Shown: in pieces, positions 22,518 to 34,264 of the stretch
Position numbering within the stretch: position 1 is the stretch's first letter
How the letters are laid out: every line of letters begins with the position of its first letter
From: Siphonodentalium dalli
Lineage: Eukaryota > Mollusca > Scaphopoda > Gadilida > Siphonodentaliidae
Reading direction: 5' to 3'
Assembly (NCBI GenBank): GCA_032622095.1
Contig: CP136062.1
Span: 13,169,710-13,233,709, forward strand
DNA length: 64,000 nt
Position numbers and translations under genes: made by a program
The notes under the pieces: generated by a model
Databases searched by the model: none
Seen by the model: only the letters and a program-made list of their open reading frames with translations
Told to the model about the DNA's origin: nothing

Positions 22518-25500
22518 CTGAAACAATATAAAATGAAAATGAAATGAAATAAAAACATAAAATTTAAAGTCAAATCCTAATAATAGCGAGTGTGCGATTT
22601 CAAACAGGTACGGGTACGCGTACGGGTAGATACCCGTACCGGTACACGTTTTGTAATAGCAAACAGTTTTACGGGTATAATTCATCACATCGACTGGTAA
22701 TGTATGGTGAGCCAACTGCAACAAAAAAGATACTATGATATAGATAGATTGTTATTCGCATCAGCATTATTGGCCGATGGTATACTTACCGTTATGGATG
22801 GATGGAAATTTTTATTTAGATTAGATGGGCCTCAGGATAATCAATTGCTTTCATCAAGGACCAGGCGGCAGTTTGAATGGGTTGGTGCTTTTCTTTCACC
22901 CATCTGGTAACAATTTCAACAATTGGAATCTACAAGTCATAGACCGGTCGAGTGTTGACTATAAATCGGTTGGATTTTCAGACTTAGAAAATAGATTATG
23001 ATAGCCCAAATATACAATTAAGTTATAGTTAAATTTTCCAACCAATATTCAGTGTAAAATGTAGTGTTTTAGACCCAGGGTCTAATAATGTCCCACATGT
23101 ACTTTCAGTCAGATGCAAGACTGAATTTGTCCCTTATTTTAGTTGGGAACATTCAGTCATATTAACTAAGCATTGGTTTGGAATCTTTCAACAGATCGAA
23201 GGGTATTTTTATCCAAGGGAATTTTTATCCAAAGAATTGGGAATTTTGTCGGGATCTAAACCCGGAGGTAGGTTGAAAAGTTAAACTTGGAATAAAGAGC
23301 GTTTGCTTTAGATAAAAGAGCTGAAACTCGCTCTAATTATGCTTAGATTTTATAGAGTATGTATAGGTATTTCGTATCTTTAGCGACCTATGTTATGCCC
23401 ACAACAATATACACTAGTATTGTGGTTCAAATGCGCCATGTCCCTTCAGATTGTAAATATATATTAAAATTAGAAATCAGTCCCCACCTACATATGATAG
23501 AGTAACTAAACGGTTGTATACAAATTTGCAATACATGGATACATCCAATTGATGCCTGTGTACAAAGTGTTGAGACTGGGACGTGACGACAGGGGTGTCT
23601 CACCCCCCGAACTTTGGTCAAATGTTCAATTGGAAATTATGATATACCTGACACAACATTTGTTTTAAATTTCACACCAACAATATGTTGAAATTGTTCT
23701 CGTAGTTTGATTTTCCAACAATTAGTGGAGAATTTGTAGTTGTTAGACAAAACTTATTTTCCTATTATTAGTAAAACAAATTGCTATCAGAAACTGTTGC
23801 AAATGTTCCTACCTTTGGTGGGTGTCAGATCTCATCATTTCAAAAAATTGGACAGCTTGATGCCAGTCTGGATGCTAGGATTTAGCAAATTTCATGTTCA
23901 GATTTCACAAATTTCTCACACCGGACCGAACCATGGTCGATCCGGTGTCCCGGTCCCCACAGTGGCCAGTCAGAAACTGATAATTAATGTAAGTAAAACA
24001 AATCGGGTTGAATTTGCTTGGCGTTAGACCACGAGGTGTTAGGATATTAGGATTGCTCAGGCTCAGGATCAGGATCTACACATTTTCTTGTACTGCATGG
24101 TCGACCCAGTCGATTGTGCCCCGGGCACCCGCGACTAGTGAAAAAAAGAGAATATACTTCGAGGCGGTTATGAGGGACCAGTTGGGAAAAATCAAAGCCC
24201 AACGGGGGGGGGGGGGGTGAAAATGGAATTACACGCAAACTTGTGAATTCGATATGGTTCAAGGGGTGTAGTTAGAGATTCGAAGGTGAACAACCCTCCT
24301 AATGCGGATACCAACTATACCCACGTCCCTGCAATGGGTCGAGACTGCGTCTATCGAACTATCTACTCACTCAATTAACCACAAACTGTCATTAATGCAG
24401 TGAACAAAGTTGTTAGTGAAAATATCGGCTTTCCATTTATCTAAGCGCTGGAAGCATCCTGGATAATTTGAACATAAAACCTGGCTTAAAATGACAACTT
24501 TATCAATAAATTTACTGGTCAATGGGACACATCTACCCGTTCTAAATGGCTATCGCTTTATGTGCTGCATTGGAAGTACCCAAGTGACAGTGACGATGTT
24601 CACCGATTTACCCGTACCGTTGCCGTCGGACGGGTATCGCAAACTCGCTATAATAAACAATGTGTCCCCATATCCGGTTGTAACGAACAATACATGTATA
24701 TTGCCGACAACGCGTGCTCGTTTCGCTATGTCCCTGCATACTTGACATTGCATTGGAGTCGAGGAGAACGTGCGCTCATTGTGGGTATATGATGACGTTA
24801 CTATATCACGCAGTGGCTGCCGTCACATGAATACTTCCGATTCATAGGTCGGTTACTGAATTCTTATTGTCGTGAATTGATGTGAGGATGGATGTAATAA
24901 TTTAAAAAATAATTATAATACAAAATTAAAATCACTGTGGGACCGGGATACGTACACCCCCCTGCGCAAGTATTATGGCGATCAAAACCAAAAAATTAAA
25001 AACCAAAAAAATTAAAATTAAAATAAAATTTAAAATAATTAAAAAATAATTAAAATAAAATAAAAATTAAATAAAAAATGAAAATCTAAAATAAATTGAA
25101 AAATAATTAAAAACGAACTAAAAAATAAATAAAAAATAAAAAATACTAAATAATTTCAAAAATAATTAAAAAAAAATAAACATTAACTCTAAATTTATTT
25201 GATTACACGACTCAAAGACCCCTTTGTATACTATCTAAGATACTAGGGTTATACTTATACTTTATTTATTACTATAATGACATTTGTAAACTGCCGCAAG
25301 GTAGAATGCTCTGGACATCATTAGTGAAATCATCCACTACCGACGTCCAAGAAGGGTACCTCTACTGTAGGCCCTGGATACGAGCATCCCCCTGCTCATA
25401 TGTTATGAGTATTATAAAACAATAATTCCGATTCATAGGTTGGCTACTGAATTCTTATTCTCGTGAATTGACGTGAGGATGGATGTGAGGATGGATGTGA

Positions 25501-25799
25501 GGATCGATGAAAATTGGCCCATTGTTGTATTGTTGTGGGCGAAAACGGTGTAGCTCTGCCAAGTGTTTACATTTCACAGTTTGCCAATTCTCAGAGGTTC
25601 GCACTCACGATATAACAATTATGAAGGGTTTCGTACGCACACTATGGCTCACTCTAGTGCTTCGTAGTCACACATTTGTTTTATCTCGTAGTATCGTGGG
25701 GTACATGGACATCTGAAGTATGGAACAGATCAGCGCCCCATTTGGTTTAAAATTTCACTATAGTAACATTGCACATAGATTGTGTGATATGTGTCACAT
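22518..25799. other. Sparse intron sequence
   Basis: No gene is recognised. Visible items are a poly-G run at about 24206, an A-rich low-complexity block at 24975-25190, and a direct repeat of about 60 bp (gaattcttattgtcgtgaat and flanks) at 24850-24895 and 25430-25490. ORFs of 60-95 codons here show no family motif. Confidence 0.6.
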
Positions 25800-26210
25800 T
25801 GTTCATTATTCACAATATCGCCTTTCTCAATGCTTCGTAATCAGATTATCGCCATTCCTCAGTGTTTCGTACTCATAATATCACCATTCCTCCGTGTTCG
25901 TACTCTCTAGTGTTTCGTATTCACAATGTGCCGTTCCCCAGTGTTCCATACTCACAATATGACAATTCTCCAATGTTTCGTACTCATAATATCACCATTC
26001 ATCAGTGTTTCGTACTCACAATATCGCAATTCCCTAGTGTTTCATACTCACAATGTGGCAATGCGTCAGTGTTTCGTACTCACAATGTTCCCTACCCAAA
26101 TCGTTCATACTCACATAATGGCCATTACACAGTGTTTCGTACTCACATTTTGACCATTACACCGTGTTTCATACTCACAATATGACCATTCCCCAGTGTT
26201 TCGTACTCAC
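25800..26210. repeat. 32-bp minisatellite made of exon end plus splice donor
   Basis: About 12 copies of a 32-bp unit. On minus, each has GTGAGTACGAAACACTGGGG followed by AATGGTCATATT. The last 24 bases of exon 26211-26392 (GAAACACTGGGGAATGGCCA and TACT) plus the donor GTGAGTAC make exactly one unit. The array thus extends the exon-intron junction into the intron with a donor-like GTGAGT in most units. Units farther from the exon are more diverged. Confidence 0.92.
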
Positions 26211-26392
26211 AGTATGGCCATTCCCCAGTGTTTCTCGTTAAATAAGTTAGCGACGCTGGTCAGTGAGAGACCGATGAGGGATATTGTCGGCGCGATCGTT
26301 AGAGGCCCTACGAACTGTAGTATGAACCCCAGGACGCCCGTCATTCCGAGCACCAGCTGTGTCAGCGATGCCAGTATAAGTGACCCTTGAAT
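26211..26392 (-). CDS. SLC23-like: SLC23-family transporter, exon (TM4-TM5 region)
   Basis: A 182-bp exon encoding IQGSLILASLTQLVLGMTGV, then LGFILQFVGPLTIAPTISLI, GLSLTSVANLFNEKHWGMAI. The IQG start, the GPLTxxPTxSLIGLS signature and HWG near the end are strongly conserved in SLC23 members. The acceptor is ccattcacag|ATTCAA in phase 0, joining LE of exon 28710-28756. The donor is ATACT|GTGAGT in phase 2, matched by the single-base start of exon 22397-22517. Its final 24 bases are the template of the neighbouring 32-bp array. Confidence 0.95.
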
Positions 26393-26759
26393 CTGTGAAT
26401 GGAAATCGAAGAATGCAATAATACTGCTATTCAAGGAGATTTAATGATTTTATTTATATTAGTATTCATGCCCTGAAATCTAGCTCAGGAAGCTTAAATG
26501 TGAGAAGAATAAATAAGAAAATTACACTCCACCCTCAACAAATTTTTAAAGACCATTATATGTATATGTAAAACGGCTCCTGGTCCGCATGGTTCAATAA
26601 ACATGTAATTCTGTGTATGTTTTCTCAACCTCATAATTTTCAGTACTTTTTACTATGACAAATCCGAAACATTCTGAGTGGAATATGTGCTCATCAGTTT
26701 ATCGTCATCGCGATATTTTTGTAATATTTCCGATCAGAATCATTGTCATGTGGTGTTCG

Positions 26760-27650
26760 TAAGTTTGTTAAAATGAGGAGTTGTCGTTACAATAACGCTC
26801 ACTGATGTAAAAATCAATTGCTGGTGGCCATTTTTGACGACCATCTTGGATTTTGGTGATTAATCCTCAACTCAGGTATAAGAGGAATCCTAGCCTACGT
26901 ATATATATTGGTGTATTTTGGGTAACAATAACACTCATTGATTCGAAACAAACATAACGTTATTAGCGTCGATTCGGCTTTGATTGGATTATACCTGCAT
27001 TTGGACTACGACTATGATTATTTATTCATAACTCATTCATATAATATAGACAATTATATACACAGTGTAATGTTATAACATCCAATGAGCTATCGGGGAC
27101 AGCATAACCAAGAGGGTTGTCTACCTGCCGTCCCCGTTGAAAAGTAATATAACTATACATGCAATAATAATTTAATTTTATCTAGGTTTTGTCTTGTTAA
27201 CTTTAAACATTGGTATATAAACGTCTGTTTTTAAAATAATAGTATAATTCGTTGGTCATTCGCCGTTCATCGCTCAGTTTGTGATGTGGTATATACAGTA
27301 CAGGCATGTGGAATATGAATAATGTGGATGAGGCCAGGGGAGAACCATGATACTTGTTTGGAAAAACGTGATATCGGACAAAAATATCCAGCAAGTAATG
27401 TATCTTATGGTCTCATTTTGTGCGTAAATGACTCTTCTATACGATAAATGTCTAAGTACACCATAGAGACAAATGGTAGGTGTAAAATGTAAAAAAAGAG
27501 CAAATTTTCACATATCGGCGGTCATCTTGGCCGCCATATTGGATTTGGGTTTCGGATTTTTGAGTAATTTGGCTAATTTGTAAGGGTTGTATATAGCATA
27601 ACGAATATAATGGAAAACAGGACCGCATGCGATATTATCTTTTATATATT
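26760..27650. repeat. Diverged copy of the 2175-8141 inner arm family
   Basis: Blocks near 26790-27000 resemble 6790-7030 (phrases ataacgctcactgatgt, ctcaggtataagaggaatcc). Blocks near 27420-27600 resemble 7100-7290 (gactcttctatacgataaat, ggccgccatattggatt). A roughly 400-bp unrelated AT-rich insertion lies between them. No ORF is supported. Confidence 0.7.
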
Positions 27651-27816
27651 TTGGCCAAACTGAAAAAAAGCGAAAGTGAAACAAGAATATCAATCACACA
27701 CATAAACAGACACATAAAACTAGTGCATTATGAGTTGGACTGTAATCAGACAAACAAGGAAGGATAACTCTAGAATGGAAATCCACAGCAATCATAGGAG
27801 CCGCTAAAACTACGTG

Positions 27817-28396
27817 TTAAAGGAATACTGTACTCAAATGTTGTTGTTGTTTTCTATAGTCTCTGAGTCGTAGAATAAGGTAACCAGATTTCCATTATTT
27901 AAAAGTCTGTTGTGAGTACGAAGTAATGTAATGGATGGCAGATTAGCCGGAATGCGAAAATACAAATTGTCGTTGTCGATTAATTTTTGTATAGTTTTCA
28001 AGCAAATGTATCAAATAAATGTCATAGTATATGTATGCTAGTCCTATATACTCATTTAAGTTATTATATAGCCATGTGTAGCTTGAGTGAATGCCCTGTA
28101 TCAATATAATTGTTTACACGATCATGCGTGTGTGCCACGCGTTGCCCAATCCACTATCAGTGAAGTAATGTGATTACGTCTTGTGGACGGAAATTCGTAA
28201 TATATTTTATGGCTCCAGCCATAAATTCAATTAAATTTATATAAAATAATTAACTTTGATTTTAAGATAACCTATTAACCTGATCGTTTACAGAATACAT
28301 CTTCGACTCAAATTACTTATTTTTCTATATAATATCGATATTAGATCGTTGTTATTACCGGGAATTTATTGAAAATGGCGTACAGTACCCCTTTAA
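27817..28396. mobile_element. MITE with TTAA termini
   Basis: A 580-bp element bounded by TTAA at both ends, with inverted termini TTAAAGGAATACTGTAC (left) and TTAAAGGGGTACTGTAC (right, complement). TTAA suggests a piggyBac-type target. It has different ends from the MITEs at 9293 and 29846 and no internal hairpin pair. A minus ORF at 28355-28624 overlaps its edge and has no recognisable domain. Confidence 0.75.
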
Positions 28397-28709
28397 CAGA
28401 TAAATGATTTGTTGAAAATCTGATGATGAGCGAAGACGTAAGAACTGAATGCTGAACATAGCATTGAATTTGGTCAAAACGTTTGGTAAAATGAAATTCC
28501 GTTGACCATTGGCCATATGCTCATATTCTTCAGAAGAACTACATTTCTGAATATCACTAATAACAAACATGGCGTCAAAATGTATTAAATACCATGACAC
28601 TATCGATGTCGCCATTAGGGGCATGGATATATATTTTACGTTAGCGTTGTCACATTTTAATTTAAGACCGCGAAATTCTATTGGTCAAATTCCGTGTTGC
28701 CATACCAAC

Positions 28710-28756
28710 CTCTAGCATTCTGGTTTCCCAGGCATCGTCGGCTTCTGCTGGATCAT
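28710..28756 (-). CDS. SLC23-like: SLC23-family transporter, 47-bp micro-exon
   Basis: A very short exon encoding DPAEADDAWETRMLE. It is the variable extracellular loop that ends just before the IQGxxxxxS helix; WxxRMxE-IQG matches the family pattern at this place. The acceptor is ttggcatttcag|ATGATC and the donor is CTAGAG|GTTGGT. It starts with two bases completing a codon begun by G of exon 35990-36078 and ends in phase 0. Support comes from phase compatibility on both sides and the tryptophan-arginine motif. Its size makes it easy for gene finders to miss. Confidence 0.8.
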
Positions 28757-28971
28757 CTGAAATGCCAACATATCAATTCAAGCATGGTTTTAAAAATATT
28801 TAGTTCTTCCCAAAACATATAATTATGAAACATGACATGTGTATAGAAGACGAGAAGGGATGACGAGGATCTGACAAGAAGCCTCAGATGCTTATATAGA
28901 TCAATATCCTTAGAAAAGAACAGTTTGAGTTTAGTGGTCAAGCATGACAACCTGAACATATGGCGGCAAAA

Positions 28972-29246
28972 CAGAGTTCAGTCCCCTCGCTACACGATGT
29001 CTGAACGCTGCCGAAATGTGTATTTTCTTACTTAAATTTAACATTTTTTATTGAAGTGTTTTGCCAGTTAAAATTCATTCTGGCTTGATCTAGACCAATT
29101 TCAAATGAATATTTACAGTTCAGTTTCTCAGAATGATGCAGAATGAATTGTAACCTACACTAGTCTCAAATAAATAAATGCGACATTTCTTCACATTCCG
29201 TGTTGGTGCGGGCAGCGGTAAGGCCTGTATAGGGGACTGAACTCTG
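28972..29246. mobile_element. Short TIR element, 275 bp
   Basis: Perfect 16-bp inverted ends CAGAGTTCAGTCCCCT at 28972-28987 and 29231-29246. Both flanks and the left interior share the diverged phrase tgaacctctggcggaaatgg, so earlier rearrangement is likely and I cannot assign a target duplication. The interval 29247-29845 is AT-rich intron DNA with nothing recognised. Confidence 0.65.
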
Positions 29247-29845
29247 CATGGAGCTTGCCTGAACCTCTGGCGGAAATGGTGTATTCACATCATTTAAGGG
29301 TCAGACACACGTTTGGCAAACTGTCCTGATATTTTAAAATTGATTTGCTCAAAATATATCGGAAAATTTCTTTTTGAAATTAAAGTACAACTGGTAGTTG
29401 TGATGACACACGAATCATAAACTAATTGTTTTTGTCGTATGTCCGTATATGATTAGGCTCTTTTGATAACTAACTCACCCCAAAGAAAGAAGACAAGAGA
29501 AGCCTGGTCTAGTACTGCCTAGCGAAGTTATGTTCAAATAACGAAATCAACAGATCTATGGTTCAATGAGTTGTCGTGACCAAACAAAACAGTACACAGC
29601 GTGAAGACCAAATGACCTATATCCAACTTAGGTTCTGCCACACGAGAAGACAAAATTACTCTTGAATAAAATCTTTGTTCCATTGTATGAAATATTATAA
29701 TATATAATTATAAGTACATAACAAATTATATATTTATTTACAACTGCGTGTACTTCAGACATTTTTATTTTTTAAATCGTACATTCGACGTGATTGGAAT
29801 TGACGTTTCTTTAATTGTTGTCTTGTTTACAATTATTTATTTGGA

Positions 29846-30245
29846 TTAACCCTTTACCCAACAGAAGGGCCCTGTGCCAATGCGTTCTCTTATATATGCG
29901 AGTCGACCATAGGTCGCCTCGCATATATAAGAGAATGCATTGGCTTAACACATTAAAAATTATAAAATTGTTAAAGAATGTAAGAAAAAATGGTAAAAAG
30001 TGTTAAAAACAGATTTTTTTTAGGCCAATGCATTCTCTTATATATGCGAGGCGACCTATGGTCGACTTGCATATATAAGATAATGCATTGGCACGGGGCA
30101 TAACTGTAACTATCACAATGTGGTCAAGGAGCCGGTTCCAATGATATCCATATTTGTATGGTTCTATTGAGACAGACCGAAGATATTTTAGGCTGCTGAA
30201 GCTTTATTTGGCCGGTTGTGGCCGGTTTGTTGGGTAAAGGGTTAA
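29846..30245. mobile_element. piggyBac-like MITE, second copy (reverse orientation)
   Basis: Bounded by TTAA at 29846-29849 and 30242-30245 with inverted ends TTAACCCTTTACCCAACA. It is colinear in reverse with the copy at 9293-9692, including both 70-bp hairpins (about 29878-29944 and 30025-30092) and the phrase ggagccggttccaatgatat. The two copies are alike enough to suggest recent activity. Confidence 0.88.
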
Positions 30246-30755
30246 AACATGAACACCATAAACATATTAGTTCAAAAAATAAAAGAAGACAACTGGGTTT
30301 TAAATAAAGATGTAAAAATAAATCTGGTGGGTTAGACTAAGATTTTGTGGACACCGCCATTGTTATCGTTTTTCCATGAAGATACAGATGTTTAAAGAAA
30401 TGTCCAGGTGCTCCTCTGTTCATTGTGCTATACTAGCTAATTATTTTCAGTTTAAAAGAAATGTTGCTGTATACCAGATACATGTGCCCGACACAGAGCG
30501 ATAATTTAAGTTTATGTGAGGATGATCGTTTTTATTTCCCCAATATTGTATAGCGATCGTGTCCTGACCATCAGATCAGCTACAGTTTGATCCGATGCCA
30601 TACCACCCTTCTCTGCCTCGCATGTCCGTAAACAAGCCGGACGATTTATTATACAAAAATGGTTCCTTCTTTATTCTTGTTACTAGTGGCCTACATGGTT
30701 TCATTTCACAACTAAGTGTGCTTTTTAAATAAAAATGATGTTATATAATAAACCT

Positions 30756-30918
30756 GTTATCGCTGCAATTAATTCATCTGGGCTTCGCATCACGTCTCGT
30801 TGAAGAGGTCAGATCGCTGGATCAAACTCGACGCCTGCGACGGCTCGTTTGATCCAGCCATCTGACCTCTTTAACTGGACGTGATACTTCGCCCAGATCA
30901 ATTCATTGCAGCGATAGC
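30756..30918. repeat. Fold-back hairpin, 163 bp
   Basis: Arms of about 78 bp with a few mismatches. Inner stem phrases are aagaggtcagatcgctggat and atccagccatctgacctctt; outer ends are gttatcgctgcaat and its complement. The loop is near 30837. No ORF is seen. Confidence 0.85.
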
Positions 30919-31080
30919 ATGTATGTATCGGGCAGATGTACCTTTGTCAGATGAAAATATTGGAGAATCCTGAAAATTCACGTGCTACTGACTGCGTTTT
31001 TTCTTCTTTTTTTTATCTCAGAAGAAACTACATTTGACTGCACACAAAGCGACATATGCATGGGAAAGATGATTCAATTC

Positions 31081-31190
31081 TGACCCGCCCATATCAAATC
31101 CAGTCGGAAGTCAGGATTATTTTACCCTATGCCAATGCATTCTCTTATATGTGCGAATCGACAATAGGTCGCCTCGCATATATAAGAGAA
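31081..31190. mobile_element. Left part of a hairpin MITE interrupted by a Helitron
   Basis: Starts TGACCCGCCCATATCAAATC, continues through ccagtcggaagt and the first 70-bp hairpin, and breaks off at tataagagaa (31190). The missing continuation tgcattggcctaac resumes at 33860. Together with 33860-34183 it makes a MITE of about 434 bp like the copy at 46918-47318. Confidence 0.88.
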
Positions 31191-33859
31191 CTAGCAGGGT
31201 TACCCGGCATTGCCCAGGTTAAAGTGATGTGAAACCCTCTTAGAGATAGAGATGTATCAATCAATCAATCAATCTAGGTTATCATATATATCTTCATGAA
31301 GATACAGATGTTTTAAAGATTTGTCCAGGTGCTCCTCTGTTCTGGTGCTATATACTGGCTAATCATTTTCAGTTTAAAAGAAATGACGTTATGCATGAAA
31401 AGCTGCTACATGTGCCCAATACAGCGATATTTTGAGTTGTTTATGTTAGGCGATGAGTCTGTTCTAAAAAATGAAAGAAATCCTCTGTATCTGGCAGATA
31501 TACCCTTGTCAGATGTAACTATTGGAGGATCCTGAAAAGTAATGTGCTACGGACTGCGTTTTCCTTTATCTCAGAAGTAACCATATTTGACTGCACACAG
31601 TGACCACTATTTTTGAACAGGCCTGCTGTACATTTCCATATCTCTTGGCTATTGTAACTTTGTTTGTGAAAACTATATTGAATGGGACAGACTCAATCGT
31701 GTTATAATATATACATGAGCCATTCTAATATGCAATCCTCTGACGATTCAAGGTCCCTCAGTTCGAATGAATATATGTATCTCTTAAATAGATTGATATG
31801 AATATATTTTTAATGCTTTCTTCTATATATCTGTGTTGCTAGATTATTATAGGAATGCCCTGATTTCCATCCCCATATAAATATGACAGTTGAGAAGATA
31901 TAATTGTTCAAGTGACTTAATTCGGTCACTATTTGTCGAGATTGTGAAATTGGAATGCCAAAAAAACTCCTTAGAACGACATGGAGATGGCCTGGGAGAT
32001 GACTATATATAACTTTGTTGGATATCGGCGAATCGAACAATCTTATTAATGTTAGTGAATCTCTTCTCGCCATCCATGACCCAAATGACCACAATTGTGA
32101 TTTAATTCATCATATCATTAGAGAAAAACGTGCATGAATTTGGTGGAATCAGTGCTAAATATATTTGTATCAACTTTGGTGCAACTCCCCTCATGCATGA
32201 CTTGAACAGCGCCACTTTTGTCATATTTAAACCACGTCTATTAGACTCGTGCATGCATTATATAATGGAGATGATTATATATAAGGTAGTAATCGGCAAC
32301 TAAACAAATTCTTACCATAGTTATTACCCCCCCCCACCATCTCTCACCAAAACGGCACCGATTTCGCGTCTTTAAATCACATGTTAAATTCCTCGTATCA
32401 CGGAGAAGAATATTATATCAATTTGGTCGAAATCTGCACTAAAATAGCCCCTCCCCTGACCACGTCACTTTAAACATTTTTAACCAGCACCATTATCTTA
32501 CTCGTAAAAAGTTACCCGTGTTAGACCGCATTGGTGCCATCTCGATTGTACCCTTAAAGTTATATATAGAACACACACAGATATTCGCAAATATTTTATT
32601 CATTGTATCATTTGAGAAGAACGTGTATGAGTTTGATGGTAATTGGCACTAAACATATTTTTATAAGTTTTTGGTGACCCTCCCATCCCTATTTCGGACT
32701 CAAGCGGCGCCACTTTTGACATCATTAAACCACACACTTAGACTCATTATTGAAATGAATATATATAAAATTTATGAAAATTGGCGAGTATACAAATTCG
32801 TATCAAATTTAGGGCCACCATAGCATATCTCTCATCCAAAAGGCACCAATTTGGCACATTTAAACCACGCGATTAGATTATTCGTATCACGGAGAAGAAT
32901 ATGTATCAATCAGGTGGAAATCTGTGCTAAACATATTGTTTATCCATGTTTGTGTCCCTCTCACTATCTAGGCACCCCTGACTCGAATGGCCCCACTTTT
33001 GACATCTTTAAACCACATAATTAGACTCTTGATATCATGGAGATTATTATTTGTAAGTTTGGTGCTAATCCGCGACTAAATGTTTATTTATCAAATTGAG
33101 TGCCCACCCCACCCCACCCCATCTCTCACCAAAGCAGAACCAATATGACGTCTTTAAAATCACACGATTAGATTCCTCATATCATGCATAAGAATGTGTA
33201 TCAATTTGGTGGAAATTGGCGCTAAAAATATTGTGTATCATATTTGGTGCCCCTCTCCCTTTCAGTGCACCCCTGACTCGAATGGCGCCACTTTTGACAG
33301 CTTTAAGCCACGCCATTAGACACCTCATACCATGGGGCTGAATTTGTATAAGTTTCGTGGCAATCCACGACTAAACCAATGTTAGTACCCACCCACCGTC
33401 CCCACCCCCAATCTCTCATCCCAACGACACCAATTTTGTGTCTTTAAATCACACAATAAGATTCCTTGTATCATGGAGAAGATCTCAGAAAAATGTGCAT
33501 CAATTTGGTGGAATTCGGCGCTAAAATTATTTTGATCAATTTTGGTGCCCCTCCCCCTTCCGGACATCCCTGACTCGAACGGCGCGACTTTTGACATATT
33601 TAAACCACACCATTAGATCTCTCATATTATGGGGATGATTATATATATGTTTGGTGGCATTCGGCGACAAATTTTTTTTCAGCCCTTCCCCCTTTTCTGC
33701 CCCTGACAACAACGGCATCACTTTAGAAAGTTCTAACCCTCGCCATTATCTTTCTCGTAAAAAGTTACCCATATTAGACCCCTTTTGTGTCATCTAGGTG
33801 GTCCCCTGTGAATTTCTATAGAACACAGACAGACAGACATTCGCAAATATAGATATAGA
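31191..33859 (-). mobile_element. 2669-bp non-autonomous Helitron, exactly bounded
   Basis: On minus it starts TCTATATCTATATTTGCGAA at 33859 and ends with the hairpin text GGCAATGCCGGGTAACCCTG and CTAG at 31191. It sits between A (33860 side, read on minus) and T of the MITE phrase agagaa^tgcattgg, with no target duplication, exactly as Helitrons insert. Its interior holds about five diverged direct repeats of roughly 360 bp (phrases ggcgccacttttgac, taaaccacaccattaga, atctctcaccaaa). No Rep or helicase domain is visible, so it is non-autonomous. Confidence 0.92.
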
Positions 33860-34183
33860 TGCATTGGCCTAACAATTTTTTACAATTTTAATAATTTTTT
33901 TCTTGCACCCATACAGAGCCCCAGACAAACATGAGCAGACGACACTATTATATATGCTTCTATATATGTGTGGGGCTCCCTGCAGGGTAATGGATGTTTT
34001 TTATTTTATGTCCTAAAAATTGTAAGAAACATTTATTTAAAAAAAAATGATACAAAATTGTTAGGTCAATGCATTCTCTTATATATGCGAGGCGACCTAT
34101 GGTCGACTCGCATATATAAGAGAATTCATTGGCACAGGGTAAAAAAAATCCCGACTTACGACTGGATTTGATATGGCGGGTCA
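33860..34183. mobile_element. Right part of the interrupted hairpin MITE
   Basis: Resumes with tgcattggcctaacaatttt, has the spacer with cagagccccagacaaacatg, the second 70-bp hairpin (about 34066-34136), and ends ccgac, ggatttgatatggcgggtca at 34183. It is the other half of the MITE starting at 31081. Confidence 0.88.
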
Positions 34184-34264
34184 CATATATGTATCGATTA
34201 AATACAACGATATTTATTTATCGGTTTTGCTAGCTCATTATATGCATGCCCTGCTTGTCGTCCC

